Source: Methylobacter sp.
Lineage (GTDB): Bacteria; Pseudomonadota; Gammaproteobacteria; Methylococcales; Methylomonadaceae
Reading direction: 5' to 3'
Assembly: GCA_004299305.1 (NCBI GenBank)
Contig: SCPZ01000103.1
Location: forward strand, 1 to 50,944
DNA length: 50,944 nt
Position 1 is the first letter of the stretch, and every line of letters starts with the position of its first letter. Made by a program: the position numbers and the translations under genes. Shown in pieces: positions 25,738 through 33,901 of this stretch. The notes below the pieces were generated by a model. It had not been told where the DNA came from and did not search any database. It was given only the letters and a program-made list of their open reading frames with translations.

Positions 25738-26259
25738 ATGCATTGGCTAACTAAATTTCATAACGCGATTCAATGGGGGAACACCCTCAGGTTCGATCTC
25801 TTCAGAGCCAAAAACCTGGAATACCTGGTCTTGCTTGCAACCATGGTGACCTTGGCTGTCGGATTGGCGCTTTTCCTGATTGATCCCAATATCAAGTCGC
25901 CCATGGACGGCATTTGGTCCGCCTGGGTGACCATGACCCATGTGGGCTTCGGCGATGTGGTTCCGGTCTCCTTTTTTGGGCGTTTGCTGGCCGCCGGGCT
26001 GATTTTGTTTGGACTGGTATTTTTTTCACTGTTCACCGCCATGGTTTCGGTGGCCTTGATCGGCAGAAATATACATGCATTAGACGTGGAAGACGCCGGG
26101 CAAATAGAGCCGGAAGTCGGCTATATTCAAAACGGGGAAGACCGGATTCTCGCTGAGTTAGCCCGATTGCACGAGCGTATGGCGGCTCTGGAGAAGCTGT
26201 CATCATTGAACACGGATCAAGGTCGTTCAGTGCCCGGCCCCAATGTAGAACAGCCATGA
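25738..26259 (+). CDS. Two-transmembrane potassium channel family protein
   Basis: 173 residues. TM1 (LEYLVLLATMVTLAVGLALFLI, about 29-50), a pore helix with filter TMTHVGFGDVVP (about 67-78), and TM2 (LLAAGLILFGLVFFSLFTAMVSV). The filter reads T-H-V-G-F-G-D instead of the usual T-x-x-T-V-G-Y-G-D, still compatible with K+ selectivity. The C-terminal tail is acidic, then helical (ILAELARLHERMAALEKLSS) and could be a short coiled-coil for tetramer assembly. No RCK/TrkA domain is attached. It sits between nhaD and kdp genes. Confidence 0.85.
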   Translation: MHWLTKFHNAIQWGNTLRFDLFRAKNLEYLVLLATMVTLAVGLALFLIDPNIKSPMDGIWSAWVTMTHVGFGDVVPVSFFGRLLAAGLILFGLVFFSLFTAMVSVALIGRNIHALDVEDAGQIEPEVGYIQNGEDRILAELARLHERMAALEKLSSLNTDQGRSVPGPNVEQP

Positions 26260-26280
26260 ATAATCCTGAAAAGAGCAGTT

Positions 26281-26416
26281 GAGCCACGGATGGACACAGA
26301 TTTAGACAGATAAACGATAGCTTACATTAATGCTTTAAGACAACCATTGGGTGAAATACTCACATTGCATAACCAATTGTTTTATCAGTGATTATCGGTG
26401 TAAATCTGTGGCTAAC
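26281..26416. repeat. Diverged 'CACGGATGGACAC' inverted-repeat element
   Basis: Left arm GAGCCACGGATGGACACAGA and right arm ATCGGTGTAAATCTGTGGC pair imperfectly. It appears related to the elements at 6841-6915 and 29291-29402 and fills most of the spacer between the channel gene and the corA remnant. Confidence 0.5.
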
Positions 26417-26535
26417 TGATTTTTTTAGGATAATTCAGCTCAGGTCAAACGACTGGAGTAAAACCGGCTTCTGCGTCCTCTTTTAAAATGCCGAAAATTA
26501 TTGGCGAGATCCCAACCATGCGGAGGGAGAAACGT

Positions 26536-26838
26536 GTGACCGAACAAATTAACAATAGTATGGTCATGAAATGCGTGGCCTATCAAAACGGCGTCAATAT
26601 CGGCGATGTAACTATTGAAGACATCAGCGAAGTGCTGAAACAGGAAGACACCTTTGTCTGGTTGGGTTTGCGTGAAGCAAACAGCGAGCTGCTAGTCAAA
26701 ATCCAGCAGGAGTTCGGGTTGCATGACTTGGCTATCGAAGATGCCTGCGCGGCACATCAACGCCCGAAAATCGAGGAATACGGCGAATCGCTGTTCATGG
26801 TGCTGTATTTGCGTCTGAAAAAGGCAGGCTGGCTGTAA
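26536..26838 (+). pseudogene. CorA Mg2+/Co2+ transporter, N-terminal remnant
   Basis: From GTG 26536 (GGAGG about nine bases upstream) or ATG 26488. About 100 residues match the start of the CorA cytoplasmic domain: VAYQNGVNIGDVTIEDISEV, TFVWLGLREAN, EFGLHDLAIEDACAAHQRPK and IEEYGESLFMVLYLR. The reading frame then stops. The rest of the funnel domain and the two C-terminal helices with GMN are missing from this window, so it cannot transport. The next element downstream is MITE copy A at 26932, a possible partner in the deletion. Confidence 0.8.
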
Positions 26839-26931
26839 ATCCAAACTGCATACATGATGCGTAAGACTATCATCATGAACAACGAACGTTTAAATCACCA
26901 TCAACTCAATAAATAATCCCCCACAGCTATC

Positions 26932-27172
26932 GTTCCCACGCTCCGGCGCTCGTCTTTATACACAAGTCTTTAAAAGCACGTCATTCCGGCAGGGATTGCC
27001 GGAATCCAGAGCACAAGGATGTGAATGCTCGTCATTAGGCAATTTCGCGTTGCAAGACGTGTTGCCAGCGTTGGCATTGCCATCCATGGCATCTGGATCC
27101 CGGCAATCCCTGCCGGGATGACGGTGTCTCGCAGACACTTGTGTATAACGATGAGCGCCGGAGCGTGGGAAC
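26932..27172. mobile_element. MITE with ~35-bp terminal inverted repeats, copy A
   Basis: The left end GTTCCCACGCTCCGGCGCTC and the right end (GAGCGCCGGAGCGTGGGAAC) are reverse complements; the terminal repeats run on through TTTATACACAAG with two mismatches. A second nested pair (CGTCATTCCGGCAGGGATTG / its complement at 27092-27122) lies inside. There is no ORF with transposase motifs. Other copies are at 33533, 37364 and 43561. Confidence 0.8.
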
Positions 27173-27340
27173 TATTCGGGCTGGGGGGTTATTTATTGCG
27201 AGTTACCTTACGAACCGCGTCGAACAGTATCAACCTGTAGGTTGAGCTTGCGAATTCCAATATTTGTCGCTTCGCTGTGTTGGAGTTCGTGCCTTGTGCA
27301 ACAAGCTAATTTTGCAACAAATTCGATAATCTACCGGCGA

Positions 27341-27360
27341 TTTTTACAGTTTTTTTATAA
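27341..27360 (+). promoter_or_regulatory. Putative KdpE operator upstream of kdpF
   Basis: TTTTTACAGTTTTTTTATAA carries TTTACA and TTTATA half-sites 11 bases apart, 49 bases before the kdpF ATG. This matches the position and layout of the E. coli KdpE site and recurs at 25148. A -10/-35 pair is expected within 27360-27408, but I do not see a decisive one. Confidence 0.55.
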
Positions 27361-27408
27361 CAACAGCGTTACATTAGCCATTCGTAACATCCATAAAGAG
27401 AGGTACCC

Positions 27409-27498
27409 ATGACTTTTATCTACGGCTTGAGCGGCTTGCTCGCATTCGCTTTATTCATTTATCTGCTGGTGGCGTTATTTTACCCGGAGAAATTTTAA
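27409..27498 (+). CDS. kdpF: KdpF, K+-transporting ATPase small subunit
   Basis: 29 residues (MTFIYGLSGLLAFALFIYLL then VALFYPEKF), a single hydrophobic helix ending with the YPEKF-type C-terminus of KdpF. AGAGAGG lies upstream, and its TAA overlaps the kdpA ATG (TAATG). KdpF stabilises the KdpABC complex in the inner membrane. Confidence 0.93.
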   Translation: MTFIYGLSGLLAFALFIYLLVALFYPEKF

Positions 27499-29240
27499 TG
27501 ACTACGAACGGCTTATTTCAAATCACTTTATATTTTGTCGCCCTGTTGCTGTTGGCTAAGCCATTGGGCGTTTATATGGCGGCGGTGTATGAAAATCGCC
27601 CGTTACTTCTTAAGCGCATCTTGGGGCCGTTGGAAGCCGGGTTTTATCGTTTGAGCGGCGTTAACCCTGAACAAGAGATGAGCTGGAAAAATTACGCCGC
27701 CGCCCTGCTGTGGTTTAACTTGTTCGGCGGGCTGGTTGTATTTGCATTGCAAATGCTGCAAGCCCATTTGCCGCTGAACCCGCAACAGATGGCCAATGTA
27801 ACGATCGATTCGGCATTCAACACTGCGGTCAGTTTTGCCACCAACACCAATTGGCAGGGTTACAGCGGCGAAGTGACGATGAGTTATTTGACCCAGATGC
27901 TCGGACTAAGTGTGCAAAACTTTGTATCGGCAGCCACCGGCATGGCGGTTTTGGTGGCGATGATACGCGGCTTTTTGCGCACTCATGCGGACGGCATCGG
28001 CAACTTCTGGGCGGACCTGACTCGTGGCACTTTATATATCTTGCTGCCGTTGTCGTTTTTGATAGCGGTGGTATTGGTCGGCCAAGGCGTGGTGCAAACC
28101 TTCAAACCTTACCAAACGATTCCGTTAGTTGAACAGGTCAGTTCGGCAACGGAAACTGCGACACAAACCTTGGCACTAGGACCTGCCGCCTCGCAAATCG
28201 CCATTAAACAACTGGGAACCAACGGCGGCGGCTTTTTTAACGCCAATTCGGCGCATCCTTTCGAAAACCCAACCCCCTTGGCCAATTTCCTGGAAATGCT
28301 GTTACTGATACTGATACCGGCAGCGCTGTGCCATACTTTTGGCACGATGGTCGGCGATCCACGCCAAGGCTGGGCCATTTTGTCGGCAATGACGCTGGTG
28401 CTGGTCAGCCTGCTCTTCATCACCGTCGGTTATGAGCAAGGCGGCAACCCTGCGTTGGCTGCACTTGGCGTCGAACAAAACGTTGGCCTCGGCCAGTCCG
28501 GCGGCAACATGGAAGGCAAGGAAACCCGTTTCGGCATCGTCAATTCGGTGATCTGGGCGACGGCTACAACTGCGGCATCCAACGGTTCGGTCAATTCGAT
28601 GCACGATTCTTATACGCCGCTCGGCGGCATGATCCCTATGTGGCTGATTCAGTTAGGTGAAGTCATTTTCGGCGGCGTCGGTTCCGGCCTATACGGAATG
28701 CTGATTTTTGTGCTGATTGCGGTGTTTGTCGCCGGTTTGATGATAGGGCGCACACCGGAATATCTCGGCAAAAAAATTGAAGCTTTCGAGATAAAAATGG
28801 CGGCTATCGTTATTTTAATTCCGGCCATCTTTATTCTGGGTGGCACAGCGCTGGCAATCATGATGGAAGCAGGAAAAACAGCGGTTGCCAATCCTGGCGC
28901 GCATGGCTTTAGCGAAATTCTTTATGCATTCTCTTCCGCCGCAGGCAACAACGGCAGCGCTTTTGCCGGTCTTAGCGCCAATTCGCCGTTTTATAACGTC
29001 GCTTTGGGCATTACGATGCTGTTCGGACGCTACGGAATCATTATTCCGGTGCTCGCTATTGCCGGTTCATTAGCGGCTAAAAAGACCGTGCCAACCACCG
29101 TCGGCACCTTGCCTACGCATACGCCGTTGTTTGTGATGCTGCTGATCGGCACCGTAGTTTTGGTCGGTGCGTTGACTTTTGTACCCGCATTGGCTTTAGG
29201 GCCGGTGGTTGAGCATTTAATCATGGGCTCCACAAAATAA
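27498..29240 (+). CDS. kdpA: K+-transporting ATPase subunit A
   Basis: 580 residues (E. coli 557), about ten membrane helices. It has four repeated pore segments with Gly-rich filter loops, including TAVSFATNTNWQGYSGE, TNGGGFFNANSAHPFENPTP and AAGNNGSAFAGLSAN. KdpA is the channel-like subunit that selects K+ and passes it to KdpB. It is translationally coupled to kdpF; an inverted-repeat element of about 112 bp separates it from kdpB, which is unusual for this operon. Confidence 0.97.
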   Translation: MTTNGLFQITLYFVALLLLAKPLGVYMAAVYENRPLLLKRILGPLEAGFYRLSGVNPEQEMSWKNYAAALLWFNLFGGLVVFALQMLQAHLPLNPQQMANVTIDSAFNTAVSFATNTNWQGYSGEVTMSYLTQMLGLSVQNFVSAATGMAVLVAMIRGFLRTHADGIGNFWADLTRGTLYILLPLSFLIAVVLVGQGVVQTFKPYQTIPLVEQVSSATETATQTLALGPAASQIAIKQLGTNGGGFFNANSAHPFENPTPLANFLEMLLLILIPAALCHTFGTMVGDPRQGWAILSAMTLVLVSLLFITVGYEQGGNPALAALGVEQNVGLGQSGGNMEGKETRFGIVNSVIWATATTAASNGSVNSMHDSYTPLGGMIPMWLIQLGEVIFGGVGSGLYGMLIFVLIAVFVAGLMIGRTPEYLGKKIEAFEIKMAAIVILIPAIFILGGTALAIMMEAGKTAVANPGAHGFSEILYAFSSAAGNNGSAFAGLSANSPFYNVALGITMLFGRYGIIIPVLAIAGSLAAKKTVPTTVGTLPTHTPLFVMLLIGTVVLVGALTFVPALALGPVVEHLIMGSTK

Positions 29241-29290
29241 CGACTTCGTGATTTATATGAATTTGTAGCTGTTCAGGACACAGAGAAATG

Positions 29291-29402
29291 GAACACGGAT
29301 GGCACGGATTAAACGGATCAACACGGATTTAAAAGCGTAAACAAACTTGGCTAGGACTAAAAGTCCGTGTAAATCAGTCCTATCCGTGTCATCCGTGTTC
29401 TA
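29291..29402. repeat. Inverted-repeat element between kdpA and kdpB
   Basis: GAACACGGATGGCACGGATT (29291-29310) is mirrored by a right arm ending ATCCGTGTCATCCGTGTTC. It is the same family as 6841-6915. In the transcript it would fold into a long hairpin inside the kdp operon, which could alter KdpA to KdpB stoichiometry. Confidence 0.75.
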
Positions 29403-29435
29403 TCGCATTAATTAAAGCAAAGTGAGAAACAATCG

Positions 29436-31499
29436 ATGATCAATAAAAATCATACGCAACAGCTATTTAATAGCGAAATTCTGTGGGATGCGTCAGGCGA
29501 TGCCTTGCGCAAACTGGCGCCTCAACAACAATGGAAAAATCCGGTGATGTTCGTGGTCTATATCGGCAGTTTGCTGACTACCGGGCTATGGCTGTGGGCG
29601 TTGTTTTCCGGTGACAGCACGCAAACCGGCTTCATGTTGGCCGTGACCTTCTGGCTTTGGTTCACGGTGTTGTTTGCCAACTTCGCCGAAAGCGTCGCCG
29701 AAGGCCGCAGTAAAGCGCAAGCGGCATCATTGCGCAACGCCAAACGCGACATCATGGCGAAGAAACTGGACAAACCGCAGTACAGCACCGATTACGCCAA
29801 AGTCGCCAGCACCACATTACGGCGCGGCGACATAGTGCTGATCGAAGCAGGCGATTTTGTCCCCGCCGACGGCGAAGTCATCGAAGGTGCGGCCAGTGTT
29901 GATGAAAGTGCGATTACCGGCGAAAGCGCGCCGGTGATTCGCGAATCGGGCGGGGATTTCAGTTCGGTAACCGGCGGCACGCGGGTATTATCCGATTGGT
30001 TGGTGGTACAGGTCGTCGCCAATCCCGGCGAAGCATTTCTTGATCGTATGATTGCGATGGTGGAAAGCGCATCAAGGCAAAAAACGCCTAATGAAATCGC
30101 CCTGACTATTTTGTTGGTGGCATTGACGCTGATTTTTCTGCTGACCACCGTGACGATGCTGCCGTTTTCACTATACAGCGTGGAAATAACCAAAGCCGGT
30201 ATGCCGGTGTCGATCACCGTACTGGTGGCGTTGTTGGTTTGTCTGATTCCTACCACCATAGGCGGCTTGCTGTCCGCTATCGGTGTTGCAGGCATAGGAC
30301 GAATGATGCAGAAAAACGTCATAGCCACCTCGGGACGGGCTATTGAAGCAGCGGGCGATGTGGATGTGTTGCTGCTGGATAAAACCGGAACCATTACGCT
30401 GGGTAACCGTCAAGCCTCGGATTTTTTTCCGATTGGCTTGACCAGTGAAAGAGAATTGGCCGATGCCGCGCAACTGGCGACGCTGGCCGATGAAACGCCG
30501 GAAGGCCGCAGCATCATTATTCTTGCCAAGCAGAAATTCGCAATTCGGGAGCGCAATATTCACGAGCTGGATGCAACGTTTGTCGCCTTTAGCGCGCAAA
30601 CCCGGATGAGCGGCGTCAATATCGGCGAGCGTCAAATCCGTAAAGGCGCTGTCGATGCGATACGCAGCTTTGTCGAAGCCCAAAATGCCAAATTTCCTGA
30701 GGAAGCGATACGCATCGCCGATGTTGTAGCACGCCGGGGTAGTACGCCGCTGCTGGTTGTCGACGGCGGGCAAGTGTTGGGGGTTATTGAGCTGAAAGAC
30801 ACGGTCAAGGGCGGCATTAAGGAGCGTTTTGTCGAGCTGCGCAATATGGGCATTAAAACCATTATGATCACCGGCGATAACCGTTTGACTGCGGCAGCGA
30901 TTGCAGCCGAAGCGGGCGTCGATGACTTTTTGGCCGAGGCGACGCCGGAAGCCAAACTCAAGCTGATCCGCGAACACCAGGCGGAAGGCCGTTTAGTGGC
31001 GATGACCGGCGACGGCACCAACGATGCGCCTGCTTTGGCTCAGGCCGATGTAGCGGTGGCGATGAACTCGGGCACCCAGGCGGCCAAGGAAGCCGGTAAC
31101 ATGGTCGATCTCGACTCCAACCCCACCAAGCTGATCGAAATCGTTGAAACCGGCAAACAAATGCTGATGACGCGCGGCGCATTGACCACGTTTAGCCTGG
31201 CTAATGACTTAGCCAAGTATTTCGCGATAATCCCGGCAGCGTTTGCCAGTACTTATCCGCAACTTGGCGTGTTGAATATCATGGGGCTGAGCAGCCCCGC
31301 CAACGCGATACTTGCGGCGGTTATTTTTAACGCCTTGATTATTGTCGCCTTAATTCCGTTGGCGTTAAAAGGCGTGACTTATAGGCCGCAAAATGCAGCC
31401 GTATTGCTGCGCAATAATTTGCTGGTTTACGGTGTCGGCGGCCTTATTGTGCCGTTTATAGGGATTAAGTTGATTGATTTGGGGTTGGGGGTGTTGTAA
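29436..31499 (+). CDS. kdpB: K+-transporting P-type ATPase subunit B
   Basis: 687 residues (E. coli 682). Actuator motif TGESAPVI (about 159-166), phosphorylation site [13 protein letters not shown] (about 311-323), nucleotide-binding [12 protein letters not shown]-type segment, and hinge [16 protein letters not shown]. Six to seven membrane helices. KdpB hydrolyses ATP to drive K+ taken in by KdpA. The start has a weak leader: it lies just after the inverted-repeat element. The next gene in the canonical operon, kdpC, is displaced 1.4 kb downstream. Confidence 0.97.
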   Translation: MINKNHTQQLFNSEILWDASGDALRKLAPQQQWKNPVMFVVYIGSLLTTGLWLWALFSGDSTQTGFMLAVTFWLWFTVLFANFAESVAEGRSKAQAASLRNAKRDIMAKKLDKPQYSTDYAKVASTTLRRGDIVLIEAGDFVPADGEVIEGAASVDESAITGESAPVIRESGGDFSSVTGGTRVLSDWLVVQVVANPGEAFLDRMIAMVESASRQKTPNEIALTILLVALTLIFLLTTVTMLPFSLYSVEITKAGMPVSITVLVALLVCLIPTTIGGLLSAIGVAGIGRMMQKNVIATSGRAIEAAGDVDVLLLDKTGTITLGNRQASDFFPIGLTSERELADAAQLATLADETPEGRSIIILAKQKFAIRERNIHELDATFVAFSAQTRMSGVNIGERQIRKGAVDAIRSFVEAQNAKFPEEAIRIADVVARRGSTPLLVVDGGQVLGVIELKDTVKGGIKERFVELRNMGIKTIMITGDNRLTAAAIAAEAGVDDFLAEATPEAKLKLIREHQAEGRLVAMTGDGTNDAPALAQADVAVAMNSGTQAAKEAGNMVDLDSNPTKLIEIVETGKQMLMTRGALTTFSLANDLAKYFAIIPAAFASTYPQLGVLNIMGLSSPANAILAAVIFNALIIVALIPLALKGVTYRPQNAAVLLRNNLLVYGVGGLIVPFIGIKLIDLGLGVL

Positions 31500-31516
31500 G
31501 GCGAGGAGTCAGGTAG

Positions 31517-31541
31517 GGTGGGCAACGCTTTTTTGCCCACC
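31517..31541 (+). terminator. Hairpin just after kdpB
   Basis: GGTGGGCAA (31517-31525) and TTGCCCACC (31533-31541) form a perfect nine-bp stem whose loop is T-rich. It starts 18 bases after the kdpB stop. GTGGGCAA...TTGCCCAC hairpins are a common dispersed repeat, so it may be a repeat rather than a dedicated terminator; either way it may separate kdpC from kdpB. Confidence 0.5.
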
Positions 31542-31557
31542 GATCAACTGCGATTGT

Positions 31558-31893
31558 TTAGTTGTTGCTATTGATTATTCGACCGATTTGAGGCTGCGAT
31601 AGCCCAAATTTTTTACCAAGGGAAGCTTGGGTCTCTCCTCTACCATTATTATATAACCTTTTAATTAATATATTTCTTTCGCCTTCTTCCATAGAAGTAG
31701 GATCAAAATTCGTCATTTGATTAAACCCGGCACCACGTATAGTTTGTGTTATTGTTTCAACTTTTCCAGATTGCCGTTTAACTTGGGCTTCTAACATCCC
31801 ATTTTTATAGGTAATTGAAAACTCGTCTGTTGGTTGTACGCTCGGCATACCTAAATGGTTAAAAAGGAGAGGAACAGGATGGTTGTCTTTCAT
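31558..31893 (-). CDS. Hypothetical protein with C-terminal helix-turn-helix
   Basis: 111 residues, unrecognised family. The C-terminal part (ETQASLGKKFGLSQPQIGRI, about 86-106) has the spacing of a resolvase/Fis-like helix-turn-helix. The N-terminal half has short beta-like segments (DEFSITYKNGMLEAQVKR). It is antiparallel to the kdp genes and divergent from the VapB-like gene, 144 bases apart. Its codon use and AT content differ from kdpB, consistent with insertion. It might regulate the neighbouring toxin-antitoxin genes. Confidence 0.5.
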   Translation of the reverse strand: MKDNHPVPLLFNHLGMPSVQPTDEFSITYKNGMLEAQVKRQSGKVETITQTIRGAGFNQMTNFDPTSMEEGERNILIKRLYNNGRGETQASLGKKFGLSQPQIGRIINSNN

Positions 31894-32037
31894 GCTATGT
31901 ATCCAATGTATTGAAATTTATGCATTGTATACTTTTGAGTCTTTTTGTCAAACTTAACGATGTTTTGCTTCGCAGTAATTATGTTACAGCTATTCTGTTT
32001 ACCGTAGTCAATAACTCCAAATTTGAAGGATATAAAA

Positions 32038-32262
32038 ATGATCGCATTAAGACAAATCCAATCCATAAAGGGTGACGTGATGACCGTCAAGTTACCATCC
32101 GAATTTAAACATTACCAACAGGCGGAAATCATTGTTCTGCCCGTGGAAGAGAGTCTCAAGCAACCCGATACAGAGGCATTTATCCAACGTTTCGCCGGGG
32201 CGATTCCCGATTTTCCAGAGTTAGATGCACTGCTGCCGGAAACTCGGGAAGAGTGGGAATGA
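32038..32262 (+). CDS. VapB-like antitoxin
   Basis: 74 residues from ATG 32038 (GAAGGA upstream). The N-terminal MIALRQIQSIKGDVMTVKLP is a probable short beta-strand DNA-binding part; the acidic C-terminus (FAGAIPDFPELDALLPETRE) would thread into the toxin's active site. Its TGA overlaps the toxin ATG. It neutralises the PIN RNase and probably represses its own promoter. Family assignment rests on position and length. Confidence 0.7.
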   Translation: MIALRQIQSIKGDVMTVKLPSEFKHYQQAEIIVLPVEESLKQPDTEAFIQRFAGAIPDFPELDALLPETREEWE

Positions 32263-32660
32263 TGTATTTATTAGACACCAACACGTGCATTGCGTTCCTG
32301 AAAAATAATCCGGCGGTTATCGCCAAAATAAGAACGGTAGGCATGGAAAAGCTAATGCTCTGCTCGGTAGTAAAAGCGGAACTCTGGTTTGGCGCATGCA
32401 AAAGCGAACGGATAACAGCGAATCAAGCCTTGTTAAAAGAATTTTTCGCTGAGCTTCCAAGCGCGCCTTTTGATGATAATGCGGTAACGCATTACGGTGA
32501 AATCCGGGCTTTGCTGACGAAAACAGGCAAACCGATTGGCGCCAATGACCTTTTGATTGCCGCAACGGCCAGAGCCAATCGAGTCTCTTTAGTGAGCCAT
32601 AACACCAAAGAATTTATCCGTGTCCCGGATTTACTGCTTGAGGATTGGTTAGACCCATGA
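32262..32660 (+). CDS. vapC: VapC-type PIN-domain ribonuclease toxin
   Basis: 132 residues from ATG 32262 (a Met pair at 32259/32262). PIN motifs: MYLLDTNTCIAFLKNN with the first catalytic Asp, SVVKAELWFGACKS with the Glu, and GANDLLIAATARAN with the third acidic site, then LVSHNTKEFIRVPDL. VapC toxins cleave initiator tRNA or rRNA. It overlaps the antitoxin stop and its own TGA overlaps the next ORF's ATG. The module lies between kdpB and kdpC. Confidence 0.9.
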   Translation: MYLLDTNTCIAFLKNNPAVIAKIRTVGMEKLMLCSVVKAELWFGACKSERITANQALLKEFFAELPSAPFDDNAVTHYGEIRALLTKTGKPIGANDLLIAATARANRVSLVSHNTKEFIRVPDLLLEDWLDP

Positions 32661-32863
32661 AAGTTTCTTTAGATAAGCAGGACATTGTGGTTCATAGACT
32701 CAAGGATTCAATAACGCAAACCGCATGGGCTAATTTCCCGGATGATGTTGAATTGATGTCGCTGAACCAAAACAGCCAGCTGACGCAAGAACAAGCCGAC
32801 GACTTGGCACGGAAAATCGATTGTAGCGTTTGGCAAGCACTACGCGACAAAGTTTTGAAGTGA
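32657..32863 (+). CDS. Small hypothetical protein coupled to vapC
   Basis: 68 residues from ATG 32657, which overlaps the vapC TGA (ATGA). The sequence is acidic-amphipathic (AWANFPDDVELMSLNQNSQL, then TQEQADDLARKIDCSVWQAL) with no recognised domain. Two overlaps in a row indicate a three-gene translational unit. It may be an extra member of the toxin-antitoxin module or a passenger. Confidence 0.55.
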   Translation: MKVSLDKQDIVVHRLKDSITQTAWANFPDDVELMSLNQNSQLTQEQADDLARKIDCSVWQALRDKVLK

Positions 32864-32937
32864 TTTCCGTGCGTCCCGCTGTCGTCGATAGCAATATTAT
32901 TTTTTCCGCGTTACCGTTTTAATTAAAGGAGTCATCA

Positions 32938-33513
32938 ATGACCAATCACATCAAACCCGCAATACTCATGCTCTTGCTTTTTACTGCATTAACCGGCGTT
33001 GCCTATCCATTGGCCGTCACATTCTTCGCACAAATCATGTTCCCTAATCAGGCAAACGGCAGTTTGCTTGACAGTAAGGGGCAACAACTCGGCTCTGAAT
33101 TAATCGGCCAAACATTTAGCCGTCCCGAGTATTTTTGGGGACGGCCTTCAGCGACTTCGCCCACTTCCTATAACGGCGGAGCATCCAGCGGGTCCAATCA
33201 AGGCCCTACCAATCCTGCTTTGATAGACGCCGTTCAGGCGCGCATTAAAACGTTACGCCATGCAGACCCTAGCCATTCGAAAGCTATACCTGTGGATTTG
33301 GTCACCGCCTCGGCCAGCGGGCTTGATCCTCATATCAGTCCTGCCGCCGCCGCCTATCAAATCAGCCGTGTTGCGCAGGCCAGACACATGTCGCCTGACC
33401 AAGTGCGTGAATTGGTTGAGCGTTACACACAAGCCCGGCAATGGGGCATATTGGGCGAGCCGCGAGTGAATGTGCTGAAATTAAATTTGGCGCTGGATCA
33501 GGGGCTTAAGTAA
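32938..33513 (+). CDS. kdpC: K+-transporting ATPase subunit C
   Basis: 191 residues (E. coli 190), start after AAGGAG. N-terminal membrane anchor ([20 protein letters not shown]), then [20 protein letters not shown] and [18 protein letters not shown], with [19 protein letters not shown] and a C-terminal NVLKLNLAL. KdpC assists nucleotide binding by KdpB. Because the TA insert and hairpins separate it from kdpB, it may need its own promoter, which I cannot locate in 32864-32937. Confidence 0.97.
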   Translation: MTNHIKPAILMLLLFTALTGVAYPLAVTFFAQIMFPNQANGSLLDSKGQQLGSELIGQTFSRPEYFWGRPSATSPTSYNGGASSGSNQGPTNPALIDAVQARIKTLRHADPSHSKAIPVDLVTASASGLDPHISPAAAAYQISRVAQARHMSPDQVRELVERYTQARQWGILGEPRVNVLKLNLALDQGLK

Positions 33514-33532
33514 TGAGTTTAATGCCGCCATC

Positions 33533-33811
33533 CTTCCCACGCTCCGGCGCTCATTTTTATACACAAATATTTCCAAGCACGTCATTCCGGCAGGGATTGC
33601 CGGAATCCAGAACACAGGGATGTGAAACTTTCAGCTGGCACTCAAGCACCGGTAAAACCGCCAAGTTACTGTCTATGGCAGTGGATATCGAAATCCATCT
33701 CGATATAACGACTCCAAGACACACTTGTTACCTGCTTCGGCATTGCCATCTATGGCTTCTCGGCAATCCCTGCCGGGATGACGGTGTCTCGCAGACACTT
33801 GCGTATAAAAG
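33533..33811. mobile_element. MITE copy B (right end truncated)
   Basis: It starts CTTCCCACGCTCCGGCGCTC and shares the nested CGTCATTCCGGCAGGGATTG core with copy A. The right terminal repeat stops after CTTGCGTATAAAAG, lacking the last ~20 bases. The central 100 bases are different from copy A. It separates kdpC from kdpD. Confidence 0.75.
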
Positions 33812-33901
33812 TTACCCAAAGGGCGAGTTACTAAATCAATACAACATATTGTTTTATTTAGTATATTTCGTTATTTTCGTGGATAAACTGCGGTTTTTAG
33901 G

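Noticed and set aside
26932-27172. CRISPR-like repeat array
   Set aside because: The repeats are inverted and nested, not direct with regular spacers.
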